Source: Gnomoniopsis sp. IMI 355080 (taxonomy: Eukaryota; Ascomycota; Sordariomycetes; Diaporthales; Gnomoniaceae). Taken from it: 64,000 nucleotides of DNA. A program made the translations under genes and the position numbers. A model generated the notes under the pieces. That model worked only from the letters and a program-made list of their open reading frames with translations. It made no database searches and had not been told where the DNA came from. Location: assembly GCA_027946555.1 (NCBI GenBank), contig JAPEVC010000062.1, positions 1 through 64,000 on the forward strand, read 5' to 3'. Of this stretch, positions 22,672 through 33,429 are shown in pieces; position 1 is the stretch's first letter, and the number at the start of each line of letters is the position of its first letter.

Positions 22672-23619
22672 ATGCAGCCTCTACAGGTCTCCGAAAACCG
22701 CCCGTACCCAGCCCTCATCTTCCGGGCTGTCCCTGGCGAACAGACCCCTGGAGTGTCGAAGTCGAAGACGAGATGGTGTATGGTCGATACGCACGACGGA
22801 CTTGGCGAGCTGGTGCAAAGCATTGTGTCGACGGTAAGTCGCCGCCAAAGTCCTTGAGGAGCGTTTGCCTTGCCTTGGACCTCCCAAATATGCTAAAACT
22901 GTTCGCTTTGATAGGACGACGCCCTACTTTGCCTTGATTTCCAGGAACAGGGAAGCTTGCTGGTGATACACCTCCACCCAAACGACAAGATATACATTGT
23001 TGATCTACAGACTCTCGGCGCCGAGGTCTTGGAGCTACGCCACGGTTTCAATCCCGCCCAGCTTCACTCCTCCACCACCTGCCTTGAGATCGCGCCCGAC
23101 CCGCGCGGACAATCTTTACTCGACATCGGCCAACTTCCGAGCCTGAGGGGCCTGTTGGAGAGCCCTTCCATCCACAAAGTCGTGTTCGATTCAAAGAAGA
23201 CGGCGCCAGCACTGGACGCAGCCTTTGCGGTCACACTTCGTGGGCTGCAAGACGTCCAAGTCATAGAGATCACAGGTCGTCCGCTGCCTGCGTCGCTGTA
23301 CTTCCACCGCAAAGACATCGGACGCCGCATCGATTCGAGGAGCCTGCGTTGCTGTCTAGAGTAGGACTCTAGGCTCTCGTTGATTCAGAAACGTCGATGG
23401 GTGGTGGGCCACGCTGAGGGAATGGGCAAGTCAGGTTGGGAAAATAGGCCACTTGGCAAGGAGTTGGCCATATACTGTGTCGATCAGGTGCATTTCTTGC
23501 CTGGTCTGTACTATAGATACCGAGAGCGTCTAGACGAGGCGAGGAGAGAGGCTGTGCAGTTGAGGACGGAGAGGAAGGTGAGGGAGGCTCTTGAGGCGAG
23601 AAAAGTGCGACGTAATTGA
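22672..23619 (+). pseudogene. 3'-5' exonuclease (DEDDy, RNase H-fold)-like gene with in-frame TAG
   Basis: Exon 1 (22672-22833) and exon 2 (from 22915) encode an exonuclease-like RNase H fold. An in-frame TAG at 23362-23364 stops it after 203 residues, yet the same frame continues for another 84 codons to a TGA at 23617. That tail, with QKRRWVVGHAEGMG, WENRPLGKELAIYCVDQVHF and LPGLYYRYRERLDEARREAV, looks like the expected C-terminal half of fungal 3'-5' exonuclease-domain proteins. Catalytic positions are also eroded: LDFQE replaces the usual D-x-E, the middle Asp is missing in FDSKKTAPAL, and YCVDQV replaces the Y-x3-D form YCVxDV. The TAG sits in a perfect 7-bp inverted repeat (CTAGAGT-AGG-ACTCTAG, 23356-23372). 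Most likely this is a decaying gene; readthrough, an unrecognised intron or a base-call error remain possible. Confidence 0.65.
23356..23372. repeat. Perfect 7-bp hairpin around the premature TAG
   Basis: CTAGAGT and its exact reverse complement ACTCTAG flank a 3-nt AGG loop. The in-frame TAG begins with the last base of the left arm. Confidence 0.8.
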
Positions 23620-24191
23620 GTACAATGCAAATAGACACACGCTTTGGTCACATACCTGCGCAATATACCTAATACATTATGCTCGACTCCAAGGAAATTT
23701 CGAAGCTTAGCAATGTTTCTTGGACTCGCATGATATACGCCAGCTTGTTAGTAGATTCTGTGGTCTGGAGAACGCTCGGTTTTCATCCCAACTACCGCCA
23801 GAATTGCTTGCCCACTCTTATCGCCACGGGATCATCGGTAAATAGCCAAAAGATGAAGCCAAAATTGTCTTTTGGATTATTCAGGTTCAAGGCTCACAGT
23901 GGGCTTTGCTGTGAGTTCACTGAGTCCCTCCTTGACGGATCTGGATTACTGAGGTAGCGAGCCGTGGTCCTCTGTGCTGAGACTAAGCTCGACTGTGGAT
24001 CGCGCATAAAATTTGGACAACTTCATCCTTGACCTCCTCCAACATCCCTCCGACAGCATTTTCTTTTCGTCTGCACTGGCAACTCTGGCCATTTGAGTTG
24101 CCTGTCTACGTGTTCACTGCCATGTGAAGCTCCTTTGCCTGTCGGTGGCCGTGTAGCCGCTGGAATTACTTTACAAATTCTCCTGCCAAAA
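23620..24191. other. Intergenic, promoter of phosphatase gene
   Basis: 572 bp in tandem arrangement. The last ~200 bp before 24192 are pyrimidine-rich and should be the promoter and leader of the phosphatase gene. Confidence 0.45.
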
Positions 24192-25275
24192 ATGGTACTC
24201 CATCTTTTGCTGGTTCGCCATGGTGAGAGTGTCGACAACGTAGCCGGTCTTTAGTGAGTCGCGATTATAGCTCCAGGGCGTCCGCTACCTTGCGCATCGC
24301 TAATGCATCTCCAGTGCAGGCTCTCGTGACTCACCACTGACCAACCATGGCGTCCTTCAAGCCCAGCGTCTCGGCGCGCACCTCGCTGCCCGCTCTGCGA
24401 CCATCGGTCCGGTCCACCACATCTTCGCCTCGAACCTCAAGCGCGCAGTCAAGACTGCGCAGACGATTGCTGAGGCTCAGTCCCGCGTGGAAGGCGTTGA
24501 TATGGTGCCCGAAATCGTACAGTCGACTGAGCTCAGAGAGAAAGACTTTGGCTCTGAGGAGGGCAAGCGTTTTGGCACTCGTGGAAAACAAGAAGCACTT
24601 GACGTGGCCAAAGCCGCCGACTGGATCGAGCCCGAGTCTCAAGACTTGATGAAGAAACGGATCGAGCGCTTTGTTGACGCATTCTTTGTTCCGACTGTCC
24701 TCCAAGCTGCATCTGATGGTGGCCCAGGCTCCATTGTCATTGTCGCGCATGGTATCATCCTGAACGTCCTTCTGAGATCGCTCCTCGTCCGGTTCGGTCC
24801 AGAAGAGATTGCCAAGCTCGCGAAACCCGGCGACGCCGCGTGGCGGTCAGAATGGCTGGCTTCGTGGTCGAATACCGGATTCCTCGAGGCAGAGCTGCGG
24901 GTGACAACGCCAGTGGCAGTTCCTGCCTTGATCATTCCTGCCCTCAAGACCGAATCGGTTGATGGTCTCGCTGCTGTCGAGCGTTCCATTGTTCAGGGAG
25001 ATGACAGTGGCACTACTCCTGCCGAGGATACTGCTGCTGTTGATCATCCTGAAGCGGTCTCGACCTCTGCTGCCAGTGCCCCAATCCCAAATTCTGTTTC
25101 CGACTCAGGCATTCGCTTGACCGTTAGAACGGTGAATTGTATCGAACACCTCCAGGGTCTGAAGAAGACTCGAGGTGGGATCGGCTCTGCGGGTCATGAT
25201 GAGAAACAGAAGACGATGGATTCTTTTTTCTCTCGTCCCGCTAAGAAGCTCAAACGAGATGAGAGCGATGTATGA
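24192..25275 (+). CDS. Histidine phosphatase (phosphoglycerate-mutase family) with C-terminal PIP-box-like motif
   Basis: Exons 24192-24253 and 24315-25275 give 340 residues. Residues 7-12 (LVRHGE) hold the catalytic His10, with Arg in SNLKRAVKTAQT, the ELREKDFG loop, and the second catalytic His166 in IVAHGI, so the enzyme core looks intact. The exon joint creates LYAGSRDSPLTNHG, typical of the family. After ~230 the chain is disordered. At its end, Q319-K-T-M-D-S-F-F326 matches the PCNA-interacting peptide consensus Q-x-x-[ILM]-x-x-[FY]-[FY]. It is followed by a basic stretch AKKLKR that could serve as a nuclear signal and strengthens PCNA binding in known PIP boxes. Histidine phosphatases of this kind have varied substrates; a replication-linked nuclear role is inferred only from the motif. 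Confidence 0.87.
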
Positions 25276-26186
25276 GTGTCTGGTCTCAGGCCAGTCAACA
25301 TCAAGCTTGTCAAAAGCTCCATATGCATGCTCCCATGGTACGTTACTTCCACTTCAGTGTCATACCTTCCTCCCTTGTTGCAATGATGAGAAAATCAATG
25401 TTCACAGACCTGTTCTGAAAACCCAATGTTGATTCACATGTTCAACCGCTGTCTGATGCAACTCTCTTCATCCTTGTTTTCTACGCTCTATCATACCTTG
25501 GGTCTGAAATTAACAAGAACACTAGGCTTCTGTATGCTTGCTGTCGGAACGTCTCTTCTGATGAAGGATTTCTCATTGCAGCAGCGTCTTGCTGGAACAT
25601 TCCCCTTGAGGCAGGCGGCTGTCTCCTGGCCACAGGATCAGTGTTGTCTGTTACTGTCCTTGACGAGAATAATACACCAGGTGAGACTGTAATTCTGCTT
25701 GGCCAGTAGCTAGAAAATCAGCAATTTACCTACATTAGGTCATAAGGCCTTGAAAAATTGAGCTCAAAATTCCCAATCCACTTGCGTGCTCAATGTGTCA
25801 AGTCTCACGTTTGCAAACCTTGTGAACACGCCCATCATATTTCAATCACACCTTATGACTTTGGCTCATTTGTACGACGAGGGCATTGTTTCCATTCATG
25901 TCCAGGATCTACAGAGGTGCAGTGCTGCCCTTCAAGCGCCCTGATATTCTTCAACACGCTTTGTTTCCCATCGTCCATGGTCCTTCCAACCACATCTACC
26001 CCAATTCCACTGAAGTTGCAGACTCTGGTACAAACCCACCACCATGCTCTGGAGCAAAAGCCTAGGCCGTTGTGGCAGAGCCATTGTGCTCCGTGTCATC
26101 AGGGTAGTCGGTAAGAAACTGGTGACTGTGACACATGTGGGCTGCTGAGGCTCGAATGCACCCTGACAGGTTGTCCAAGTAATGGC
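25276..26186. other. Intergenic, no convincing gene
   Basis: About 0.9 kb between convergent 3' ends of the phosphatase and the secreted protein gene. Short ORFs here lack any motif. Confidence 0.5.
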
Positions 26187-26837
26187 TCACTCATTGTTGA
26201 CGCCTTCCGAGCCGACAGTGTGCGTGACCTTGATGTCGCTCTTGGTGATCAGGACATCGAAGTTGGACACGCTCGGCTTCTTGTGGGGCTTCGTAGTCTC
26301 GTGGGGTGGCATGCCAGTAAAGTGACGAGTTGGCGAGGGCGTAGGAAGACTGCAGTAGCTCGTAAAGTCGATGTTGCGAGCCACCTCGGCAATCAGACGG
26401 CCGGGACCCTGGGAAACCGAGGGCTCGCTTCGGCTTGCATTGTGTGTATAGACAGGAATTCCAATGAAGGCGCTGCTTGGGAGGCCGTGGGTAGGGGCCT
26501 GAGAATCGAGTTCTCCAGGGGCTGGTGTCGATGAGTCGCTGTGCTTGTGGTGGACGGAGTTGAGGTTTGCAGGCTTAGGAATGGAAGCTCTGATGTCTTT
26601 GACTGGCGACGAAGTGTAGACGACAATGTTCTCAGACAGATTGGCGGTGAACTTGGAGATGGTGATGGTAGCAGTGGTCAGACTGCCATGACCGTCGATA
26701 TAGGTCTCTGTGGCGGTGATGATGGGGACGATAGCCAATGTGGTGGGCATAGGCATTCGAGGAGCTGGAGCCGCCGCGACGCCGCCCCAAAGCATGGCAC
26801 CAGCCAGAGCCACAGCAAGGTTGACGAGTGTTAACAT
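26187..26837 (-). CDS. Predicted secreted hypothetical protein
   Basis: A 216-residue single-exon ORF I do not recognise as a family. The first ~22 residues form a convincing signal peptide (hydrophobic NLAVALAGAMLWGGVAAA with an Ala-rich cleavage region). The mature part is rich in Thr, Ser and Pro, has NLS-type sites for N-glycosylation and only one cysteine, so it is not a disulfide-knot effector. No TM helix is seen beyond the signal. Such Ser/Thr/Pro-rich proteins are usually O-mannosylated wall or extracellular proteins. Support comes from the signal peptide and ORF length; the absence of homology means an artefact cannot be excluded. Confidence 0.5.
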   Translation of the reverse strand: MLTLVNLAVALAGAMLWGGVAAAPAPRMPMPTTLAIVPIITATETYIDGHGSLTTATITISKFTANLSENIVVYTSSPVKDIRASIPKPANLNSVHHKHSDSSTPAPGELDSQAPTHGLPSSAFIGIPVYTHNASRSEPSVSQGPGRLIAEVARNIDFTSYCSLPTPSPTRHFTGMPPHETTKPHKKPSVSNFDVLITKSDIKVTHTVGSEGVNNE

Positions 26838-27531
26838 TGCTGCACTTGAGGTTGTCAGGCTTGGGTGAAGAAGGAGTGTTCTTAGTGGTGGGTTGGGGTG
26901 CAGGTGTAGTTTTGGGCGCTCTGGTGTTTGTAAATGAAGGTGATTGTTGGCTTGAAAGAAGATAGAAAATGAATGAAGATTGGGTTGGGAATGAATTTTT
27001 TAAATTACCAGCAGTGAGAACACATCAGAAAAACAAAACTTGGGCCAGCTGGGTCAAACAATCCGTGGTCTATCTATATCATGAACTGTAGCTTTCACAC
27101 TGATCCAACCAGGGGCTTCCAACGAATTCTGGGAATTTACCACCAGGTGTTAGAAACCTCTGTGGTTAACTTAAAGCAAAAGCCAGGTTTTTAACATGAC
27201 TGTGCAAATTTGCAATATGTGTGAAGACACATGTTTTGAAAGCTTTAATATGCCTCGGGAGGTGTTTGCACCCAATGGCTGTCCAAAGGGGCGAGGATCC
27301 ATCGTTTCGGGCTTGGAACTTCATATGTAAGTAAAACCCAAGCCATTGAGAATCAACTTCAAGATTTCCAATGCTTGGTAAGTTTCTGGACAGGTTTAAA
27401 ATAGATCATGATGTCTGTGGTTTATATCCACAAAGCGAACTTCCTGGTTCACTCAAGCCAAACGCATTTCTGTCCATCTGCGCACAATGTGCCATGCCAC
27501 ACCCTACTCTACCCATAGGACTCATACATTG
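26838..27531. promoter_or_regulatory. Promoter region of secreted protein gene
   Basis: About 0.7 kb upstream of the secreted protein gene and downstream of the ATL gene stop. No distinct element was recognised. Confidence 0.45.
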
Positions 27532-28095
27532 TCAACTACTATCTTCCTCATCTTGCCCAGCTTCTGAAGGCAAGATCTCAGGGAACCACCCATACTCTGC
27601 AAAATCCACAATAAGCTCACCCAGCGCCCCTGTGTCCACCGCCACCCCCTCCGCTCGAAGGGCGGCAGCCTGATTCTGCGTCCCGGCAGGTTGAGATCTA
27701 GAAGACAACGTCAACACGTGTACACCATACAGTAGTACCTGAGTGGATATGAATGTGGACTACCTAGGAGATATGATTCCCTTCGAGTTGATCACCCGCT
27801 GCCACGGGACATTGGTGTTGTTAAAGCGGGCGCCGGGGTCGTGCGTGAGGTGCTTTAGGCACACGCCAACCTGACGAGGTCGTTGCGCTTTATTTTCACG
27901 AATTAGTTGGAACGAGTCAAAAGATTTCCTCTCTCTCTCTCTTTCTTTCTATGGAGTGTGATATAGACATTTGTACTTACGCGTGCCGACAAGCTTCGCG
28001 ATGTGACCATAGCTGGTAACTTTCCCTGGGGGGATCTCTTGAATGGCGCTATACACGGCGTGGAAGAACGCCGCTGCCTCGTCGGACCGAGCCAT
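27532..28095 (-). CDS. Alkyltransferase-like protein (ATL), DNA repair
   Basis: Exons 28095-27981, 27887-27764 and 27697-27532 give 134 residues, close to known ATL proteins. The fold of the O6-alkylguanine transferase C-terminal domain is clear: AVYSAIQEIPPGKVTSYGHI, AKLVGTPQRPRQVGVCLKHL and WQRVINSKGIISPR. The PCHR active-site motif of MGMT is replaced by PWQR (Trp67), so no alkyl group can be transferred. Known ATLs (S. pombe Atl1) instead bind and flip O6-alkylguanine and direct it to nucleotide excision repair. Intron 1 contains a CT/GA-rich microsatellite. The second donor overlaps a CTAG run related to the palindrome seen elsewhere. Orientation matches the GH2 gene upstream, but there is no functional link. 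Confidence 0.92.
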
Positions 28096-28955
28096 TGTTT
28101 GCGAGAGTTCTGTGAAACTGGCTGAAATCGAGGATCACATATCAAACTGCGAAGAAAGTGTTCTCAAGGGAATTTGACCCTGCCACGCAGCCTCGTGCTG
28201 TTGTTATTTTTGCGGGCACTAGGTGAGTTTGGGGCAGTGAAGTCAAACGGCAGGGCGTGTTATTAATAAGCCGGTAGGGATGCTGCCTTCCCATTGTTGA
28301 CCCCCGTCCCGGGGAGGGGGCCTCTGAGAATTGATATGGATATCTTGAATACCTATTTAGGTAGATTCGTATAGAGTTCGGGAATCCGGTGAGAGACAAT
28401 TCACTTGATTTTCACTTGGATTGCTTCCTTGAAGGGACAGTGTCTTGGGTTTTAGGAGATTGGGATATCCCACATTAACGCTCTCATTCGGGGGCTGCTG
28501 TGCAGTCTTCATCGCACACAAAGTGATTCTTAGCATTCTACGTGCCGTTTTCTGGTTCATTAGAGCGTGTAGATATCAGGAAGGGGAAGCCGCTTTTGAG
28601 ATAGAGATTCTTTGTAGTCTTAACCTGGAAAGAATACTCAGGAGTCAGGCCATAGGTGCCTCCGCTTGCATGTTCGTCACAGGTACCGTGATTGGATAAG
28701 GGATGCATTAGACCTCAAGATCCCGAAGCTTTCTGCAGGAAATTGCATGTTTTACAAGTGTTGCTTGGTGCTCTCTCCCACCGACCCAAGAATGTATACC
28801 TAGGTAAGGAGCCATCTGTTGGCTGGGCTAGCACGGAGGTCCAGAAGCCATCTCTACAGGGTTTAGAGATCTCCCCTCTGGCCTGACTCTCGTCAAAGAT
28901 CTTAGTAGTGGTTGTCATCCTCGATTTGTATTGCCCTGGATACGCTATACCTAGG
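28096..28955. other. Intergenic with palindrome copies
   Basis: About 0.86 kb between the ATL start and the GH2 stop, on the same strand. It carries one exact TACCTAGGTA (28797), a near copy TACCTATTTAGGTA (28350-28363) and a one-mismatch copy (28948-28957, overlapping the GH2 stop). Confidence 0.55.
28797..28806. repeat. TACCTAGGTA palindrome, copy 2
   Basis: Exact 10-bp palindrome between the ATL and GH2 genes; a TACCTAGGTT near copy follows at 28948. Confidence 0.85.
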
Positions 28956-31053
28956 TTAAGCAGGTTTGGCCACACCAGTTGGGAGAGCTGCCTCTGAAGA
29001 ATCACCGCTGGTGGACAACGCCGACGCAGTGGAAGTATACGTGCTGTGTCCGTCTAGGTATTTCTTGGCGGCCTTGTCAAAGAGGGCTTTGACTCGCACT
29101 GGGTCGATCTTGGCCTTCCTGTCGAAAGAGTACACGCCATTGACCTCCTGCTCAATATCACTCCTGGAGAGTTTCGCGATGTTAGCAGTCATCCTGACTC
29201 GATATAAAGAAAAACATTAGAGCTTACAATTGAGTGTAAACCAAGCCCGAGCAATGCCCTCCAGACACAACACCGAGTATCAACTTCTCCATTCTTTTCA
29301 GCAGATCCTCTGGATCAGTGGCGGTGGTGTATCCCCAGTCCTCCGTGCTGAACTTCTTGCCTGTCCCGGTGCCTGTGGCCGGCGCAATGTTGACGCCGCC
29401 AAACTCAGAGCAGATGACCGGCGCCCCGGATTTGTGCTGTGTAGCCGGATCCAAGACGACAGCATTGGCCCCATAGACTGGCGGAACAAACATGGGGTGC
29501 CCGTCTGGAATCGTTCTATGAATAATGCCAGGCAGCGTAGAACATATCTTTTCGATCTCCGGCCCATCTGCATAATCGTGAAATGTACTGAGGTCCGTCA
29601 GCACATGCTCCCATCCGCAGTTGTCATTGATCGGTCTCGTTGGATCCAATGTCTTGGTGAGGTAGTAGAGCTGGCGAATGTGGTGTCGCTGATCAATGCC
29701 CGCCTGCGAATTCTCTTGCAACTTTGGATAGGCCCAGCTTTCGTTAACGGGCGTCCAGGCCACGATCGAGGGATGATTGATGTCGCGTTTGATAGACTCT
29801 GTCCACTCATTGTTGAACCGTGACACGTAGGTGTCGCTGAACTCGTAGGCGTTGGCCATCTCGCCCCAGACCAGGTAGCCTAGACGATCCGCCCAGTAGA
29901 AGAAGACCGGGTCTTCGACCTTTTGATGCTTCCGACATCCGTTAAATCCCACTGCTTTGGAAAGTTCGATGTCTTCTTTCAATGCTTCGGCCGAGGGAGG
30001 TGTCATAAAGGTGTCGGGCCAGTAGCCTTGGTCCAGACAGAGGGACTGGAAGATGGGCTTATCGTTTAGTCGGAAGGTGCCGTCACCACGGAGCCAGTCT
30101 ATGCTACGCATGCCCGTTGTTGTTTGAACCTCATCCACCAGCTTACCAGCGGCATCATAGAGGCGTATTTTCAGGTCGTAAAGCAGGGGGTGCTCGGGAG
30201 ACCACAGTGCCAGCCCATCCCGCCACACGCTTTCATCCTGGGCCAATGTCCCTGCAACTTTCTCGTACTCGCCCTTGGGTAATCGCAGGTCGAGCTCAAG
30301 TTTGATGTGCTCGGCATCCTTGGCCAGATCACCCTTCACCTTGCCAACCTCCAGCCCGAGGAACGAAGCCGCGACCTCTACGGCGCATGGAGCTTGAGCC
30401 TTGCGACCCACGACGGCGACTTTGGCGTGTAGGAGACCACTTCCGATGTCATTGGACCTCAAGACTGTGCCCTCACTGCTGTTCCCAACGCGCATCGTGG
30501 GGACGCTCTCGAGCCAGACATTCTGCCAGATACCACTGCTAGGCGTGTAGAAGATACTCTCGGGCACAGGACCCCAGTACTGCTTTCCGCGTGGCTGAGT
30601 AAGGTCATACGGAGAATCACGGACACGCAGCGTCAGCCGAGCTTCAACTCCCTCAGAATTGCCCAAGGCGTCCGTTATGTCAACGTCGAAAGGCACATGG
30701 CCGCCCTGGTGGCTGCCAACAAGTTTGCCGTCCACCCACACTGTGGCCTCGTAGTCGACAGCACCAAACCGCAAGAGGAGACGGTCATTTTGTGATGTGC
30801 GGATGTCCTTGACGGTGCGCTGGTACCAGAGGACTTCGTGGGCAGCGCGCTCGTTGATGCCGGAAGCTGGTGACTGGAAGACATAAGGGACTTGGATGGT
30901 GCGTTTCAGAGAGGAGGGAGGAGATGAGTGATGCCACTTCTCCGTCAGGCCCTCATCTTGGTCGTCAAAGTAGAAATCCCAGGGTCCATTGAGGGATGTC
31001 CAGGTCAGGTCTGAGCGCAGGAAGTCCGGTCGGGGATACGACGAAGAGGCCAT
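28956..31053 (-). CDS. Glycoside hydrolase family 2 protein (beta-galactosidase/beta-glucuronidase-like), likely intracellular
   Basis: Exons 31053-29228 and 29163-28956 give 677 residues from the ATG at 31053; an in-frame GTG lies two codons earlier. Domain order is the GH2 sugar-binding jelly roll (LNGPWDFYFDDQDEG, VLWYQRTV, AVDYEATVWVDGKLVGSHQG, VPFDVDIT), the Ig-like domain, then the (beta/alpha)8 catalytic barrel. The acid/base Glu438 is in PVNESW and the nucleophile Glu550 in CSEFGG. NGCRKHQKVEDPVFFYWADR and LGYLVWGEM match the GH2 barrel. No signal peptide is present, so it probably acts inside the cell on imported oligosaccharides or on glucuronides. The exact substrate (galactoside, glucuronide, mannoside) cannot be decided. 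The last exon keeps the family-typical YTQLSDIEQEVNGVYSFDRK. Confidence 0.93.
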
Positions 31054-31374
31054 GTCCACTCTGATCGATGTCTATGAGAGTCCCAGTGCGGACGGACGTG
31101 GAACAAAATTGCTGGAAGAATCAGATAGTTGTCAGTTGTATAACAAAGAAAGACAAGGTAGGACTTATGGGCCCCTCACCTCGTCCAACACTGCTGCCAA
31201 CGCGGGGCAGGATTTACGTCATCCAGGGGTTAAAGATGAGAGCCGTCCGCTGTTGAGAACTGACTGCAAGGAAAACATCGGACTGCCACCTCTTCGTGAA
31301 TTTATCTTTTCTGTCCCGATTTGAGTGAAGAAGACGCGTACGGTGGTTCTAGGCACTGAGCACGCTACATTAGG

Positions 31375-31384
31375 TACCTAGGTA
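31375..31384. repeat. TACCTAGGTA palindrome, copy 3
   Basis: Exact palindrome inside a longer run of related CTAGG/TAGGTA steps, 31371-31396. Confidence 0.85.
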
Positions 31385-31629
31385 GGTGTCTAGGCGCAAG
31401 CTGCTCCCCGTCGGCTCTAGTTTCTACAGTGGATCGACAAGCATACTGACCAAAACTGACGATAGACTCATTCAGACCAATCGACTTCTTGCGCGAGATA
31501 AAATGAGACGTTTTTGCCCTCAGAACCAAGTGGTATTTGAAGGGAAATCACTTGTCTTCCCTGTTCATCGATACTGTATTGTCATGGCCCAACCAAGGCT
31601 TGGCGTACCTTAGAAGACCGTTGATGCAA

Positions 31630-31639
31630 TACCTAGGTA
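31630..31639. repeat. TACCTAGGTA palindrome, copy 4
   Basis: Exact palindrome about 250 bp from copy 3. Confidence 0.85.
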
Positions 31640-33274
31640 GTGAAGGACATGTATGCCGCCGCAGGGTCGTTTGAAAGCTCTTAACATGATAAACAATGAG
31701 AAATGGGGTTTTGTAAAGAGGCTCGACATGTCTTTGGCGTATGCCCCGCGCGGAGGCCGGTCACATGTTGGCAAAACACCGCACACGGGTTCGCCAAGTA
31801 TGAGACCCAAGTTCGTCTGCCTTCCCTGGTGCTCAAGGGCTTGAGGTCGGTGCATCAGCTCAAGATGCTTACTCAAACACACCTGCTAGTCAAACAGGTC
31901 TATGGACTTGCAAGGACGGCGCCGAATGAACACTAGGAGCATCCTTAGGTTACATCCTCTTCTAACGGTGAACAGAGCGGCAAATACGGGCGGTGTGGAG
32001 GTGGTGTACAAAGACGCGTAACTGATACTATATGTATCTCCTGCGCACAGTGTTGGAAAAGGTGTGGTGGGAGTTGTCCTTCTGAGCACTTGCTCGCTCG
32101 CATGTTTCCCGGACGTCGGGCGCCCTGGGAAGGCTTAGACTTGCACTCAGCCATTTTGAGCTTGCGTAAACCAGTCTAAGTGATCGTAATGGTTTTATTT
32201 TTGCTTTCTTCCACCAGCTAGCTGGTCGACCGGTTTGGGGCGCGTATATTTTGGTGCCCTAAGTCCAAGGATACCTCCAATGACCAAGACTGTCCACCTC
32301 CGGTCCAGACAGAAGAGGCAGTGATGGCGCGGACGTGAAAGTACAGGTACTTTGGCATCCGGGGAATCAGAATGTCGTTTGACGTCAAAGATAGGGGATG
32401 GCACCCGCTCGAGGACTCGTCAGTCTCGTACCAAGAGACCATGCTCCTACTTAGGTATCTCCGAGCGCTTCTCAAGTCTCACATGAATGCTGCAATTCCT
32501 TGGGGACATCTCTAATCATAGTCCTAATGTATGATACGAGCCTTGAGTGCCTATGATCTTCCAGTCCTTATGAACCAATATGTGGAGCTAATTGCTTGGT
32601 CTGTAGGAGGCGATAGGCCGTCGAAGCCCCTGAGAAATGCAATAGATACTGGGACGGACAATTCCGAGAGGGTATGATAAGTCAAGGATAGGCAATGAAG
32701 GAAAACACAGGAACGAAAGAGGAAAGCTTCACACAGCAGAAAAGAAAACCTTTGAAAACCTCAGAGATACGTTGGATCGAATACTCAGCACAACATGCCA
32801 ACATACTGTACAGCCTTCATATCTAGGACACTAAGACACTATATTGAATTTTCCTGGGAGACTAAAGCATAGCAAATGAGTGGACGATCCGCCCTGGCCC
32901 CCCACGTCAAAGCAAAGATTGATGCACATTCCTAGTGGAGGCACATATTTACCGCTACTCCTTACCAAGACTCCAAGACGCTTGGGTTTTGCGTTGCCAA
33001 ACAAGACACTGCAATCGTTTCTTCGCCCCTGTTTCCCCACGAGTCATTAATAGGGCCAAGCAGTCCTTTTCACCCAAGATCTAGGTCTCAGACTCAGGCA
33101 AGATTGCCAAGCCCTGACGAAGTGGACCTGGGGCGTCAATGCTGGCTTTAAATCTCTGGGCTAGGCTGTAATCCGGGGCTGAGTTGCCGCGCTAACTACC
33201 ATTGTAGGTTTAGGTACAGCTTGTTTATATCAGCTAAGAATAGTCGTCCGCCCCATCTGTCATGTACAGGAGAC

Positions 33275-33281
33275 TATAAAA
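33275..33281 (+). promoter_or_regulatory. TATA box of small secreted protein gene
   Basis: TATAAAA about 155 bp upstream of the ATG at 33430, followed by a CT/AC-rich leader typical of strongly expressed fungal secreted-protein genes. Confidence 0.5.
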
Positions 33282-33429
33282 CATAAATACAACTTGAGGC
33301 GCATTGTTTTATTGTCATCGAAAAAGCATCACGAAGTCTCTCCTACACTTCCAAGTCTACGAAAAACGTTTCCAACCTTCTTAAACAACTCCACCACATC
33401 ACCTTTAAAAGCAATTTTCCAAAAACATC

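Larger units (their letters stand above)
31054..33429. other. Long intergenic region with two palindrome copies
   Basis: About 2.4 kb with no convincing gene. It contains the GH2 promoter on the left and the secreted peptide promoter on the right (TATAAAA at 33275), plus exact TACCTAGGTA palindromes at 31375 and 31630. I saw no transposase or reverse transcriptase remnant. Confidence 0.55.

Noticed and set aside
25758..26114. 118-codon Cys/His-containing ORF
   Set aside because: Cysteines and histidines look random; no signal peptide or zinc-finger spacing.
29230..29823. 197-codon plus-strand ORF over the GH2 gene
   Set aside because: Antisense shadow of the GH2 catalytic domain.
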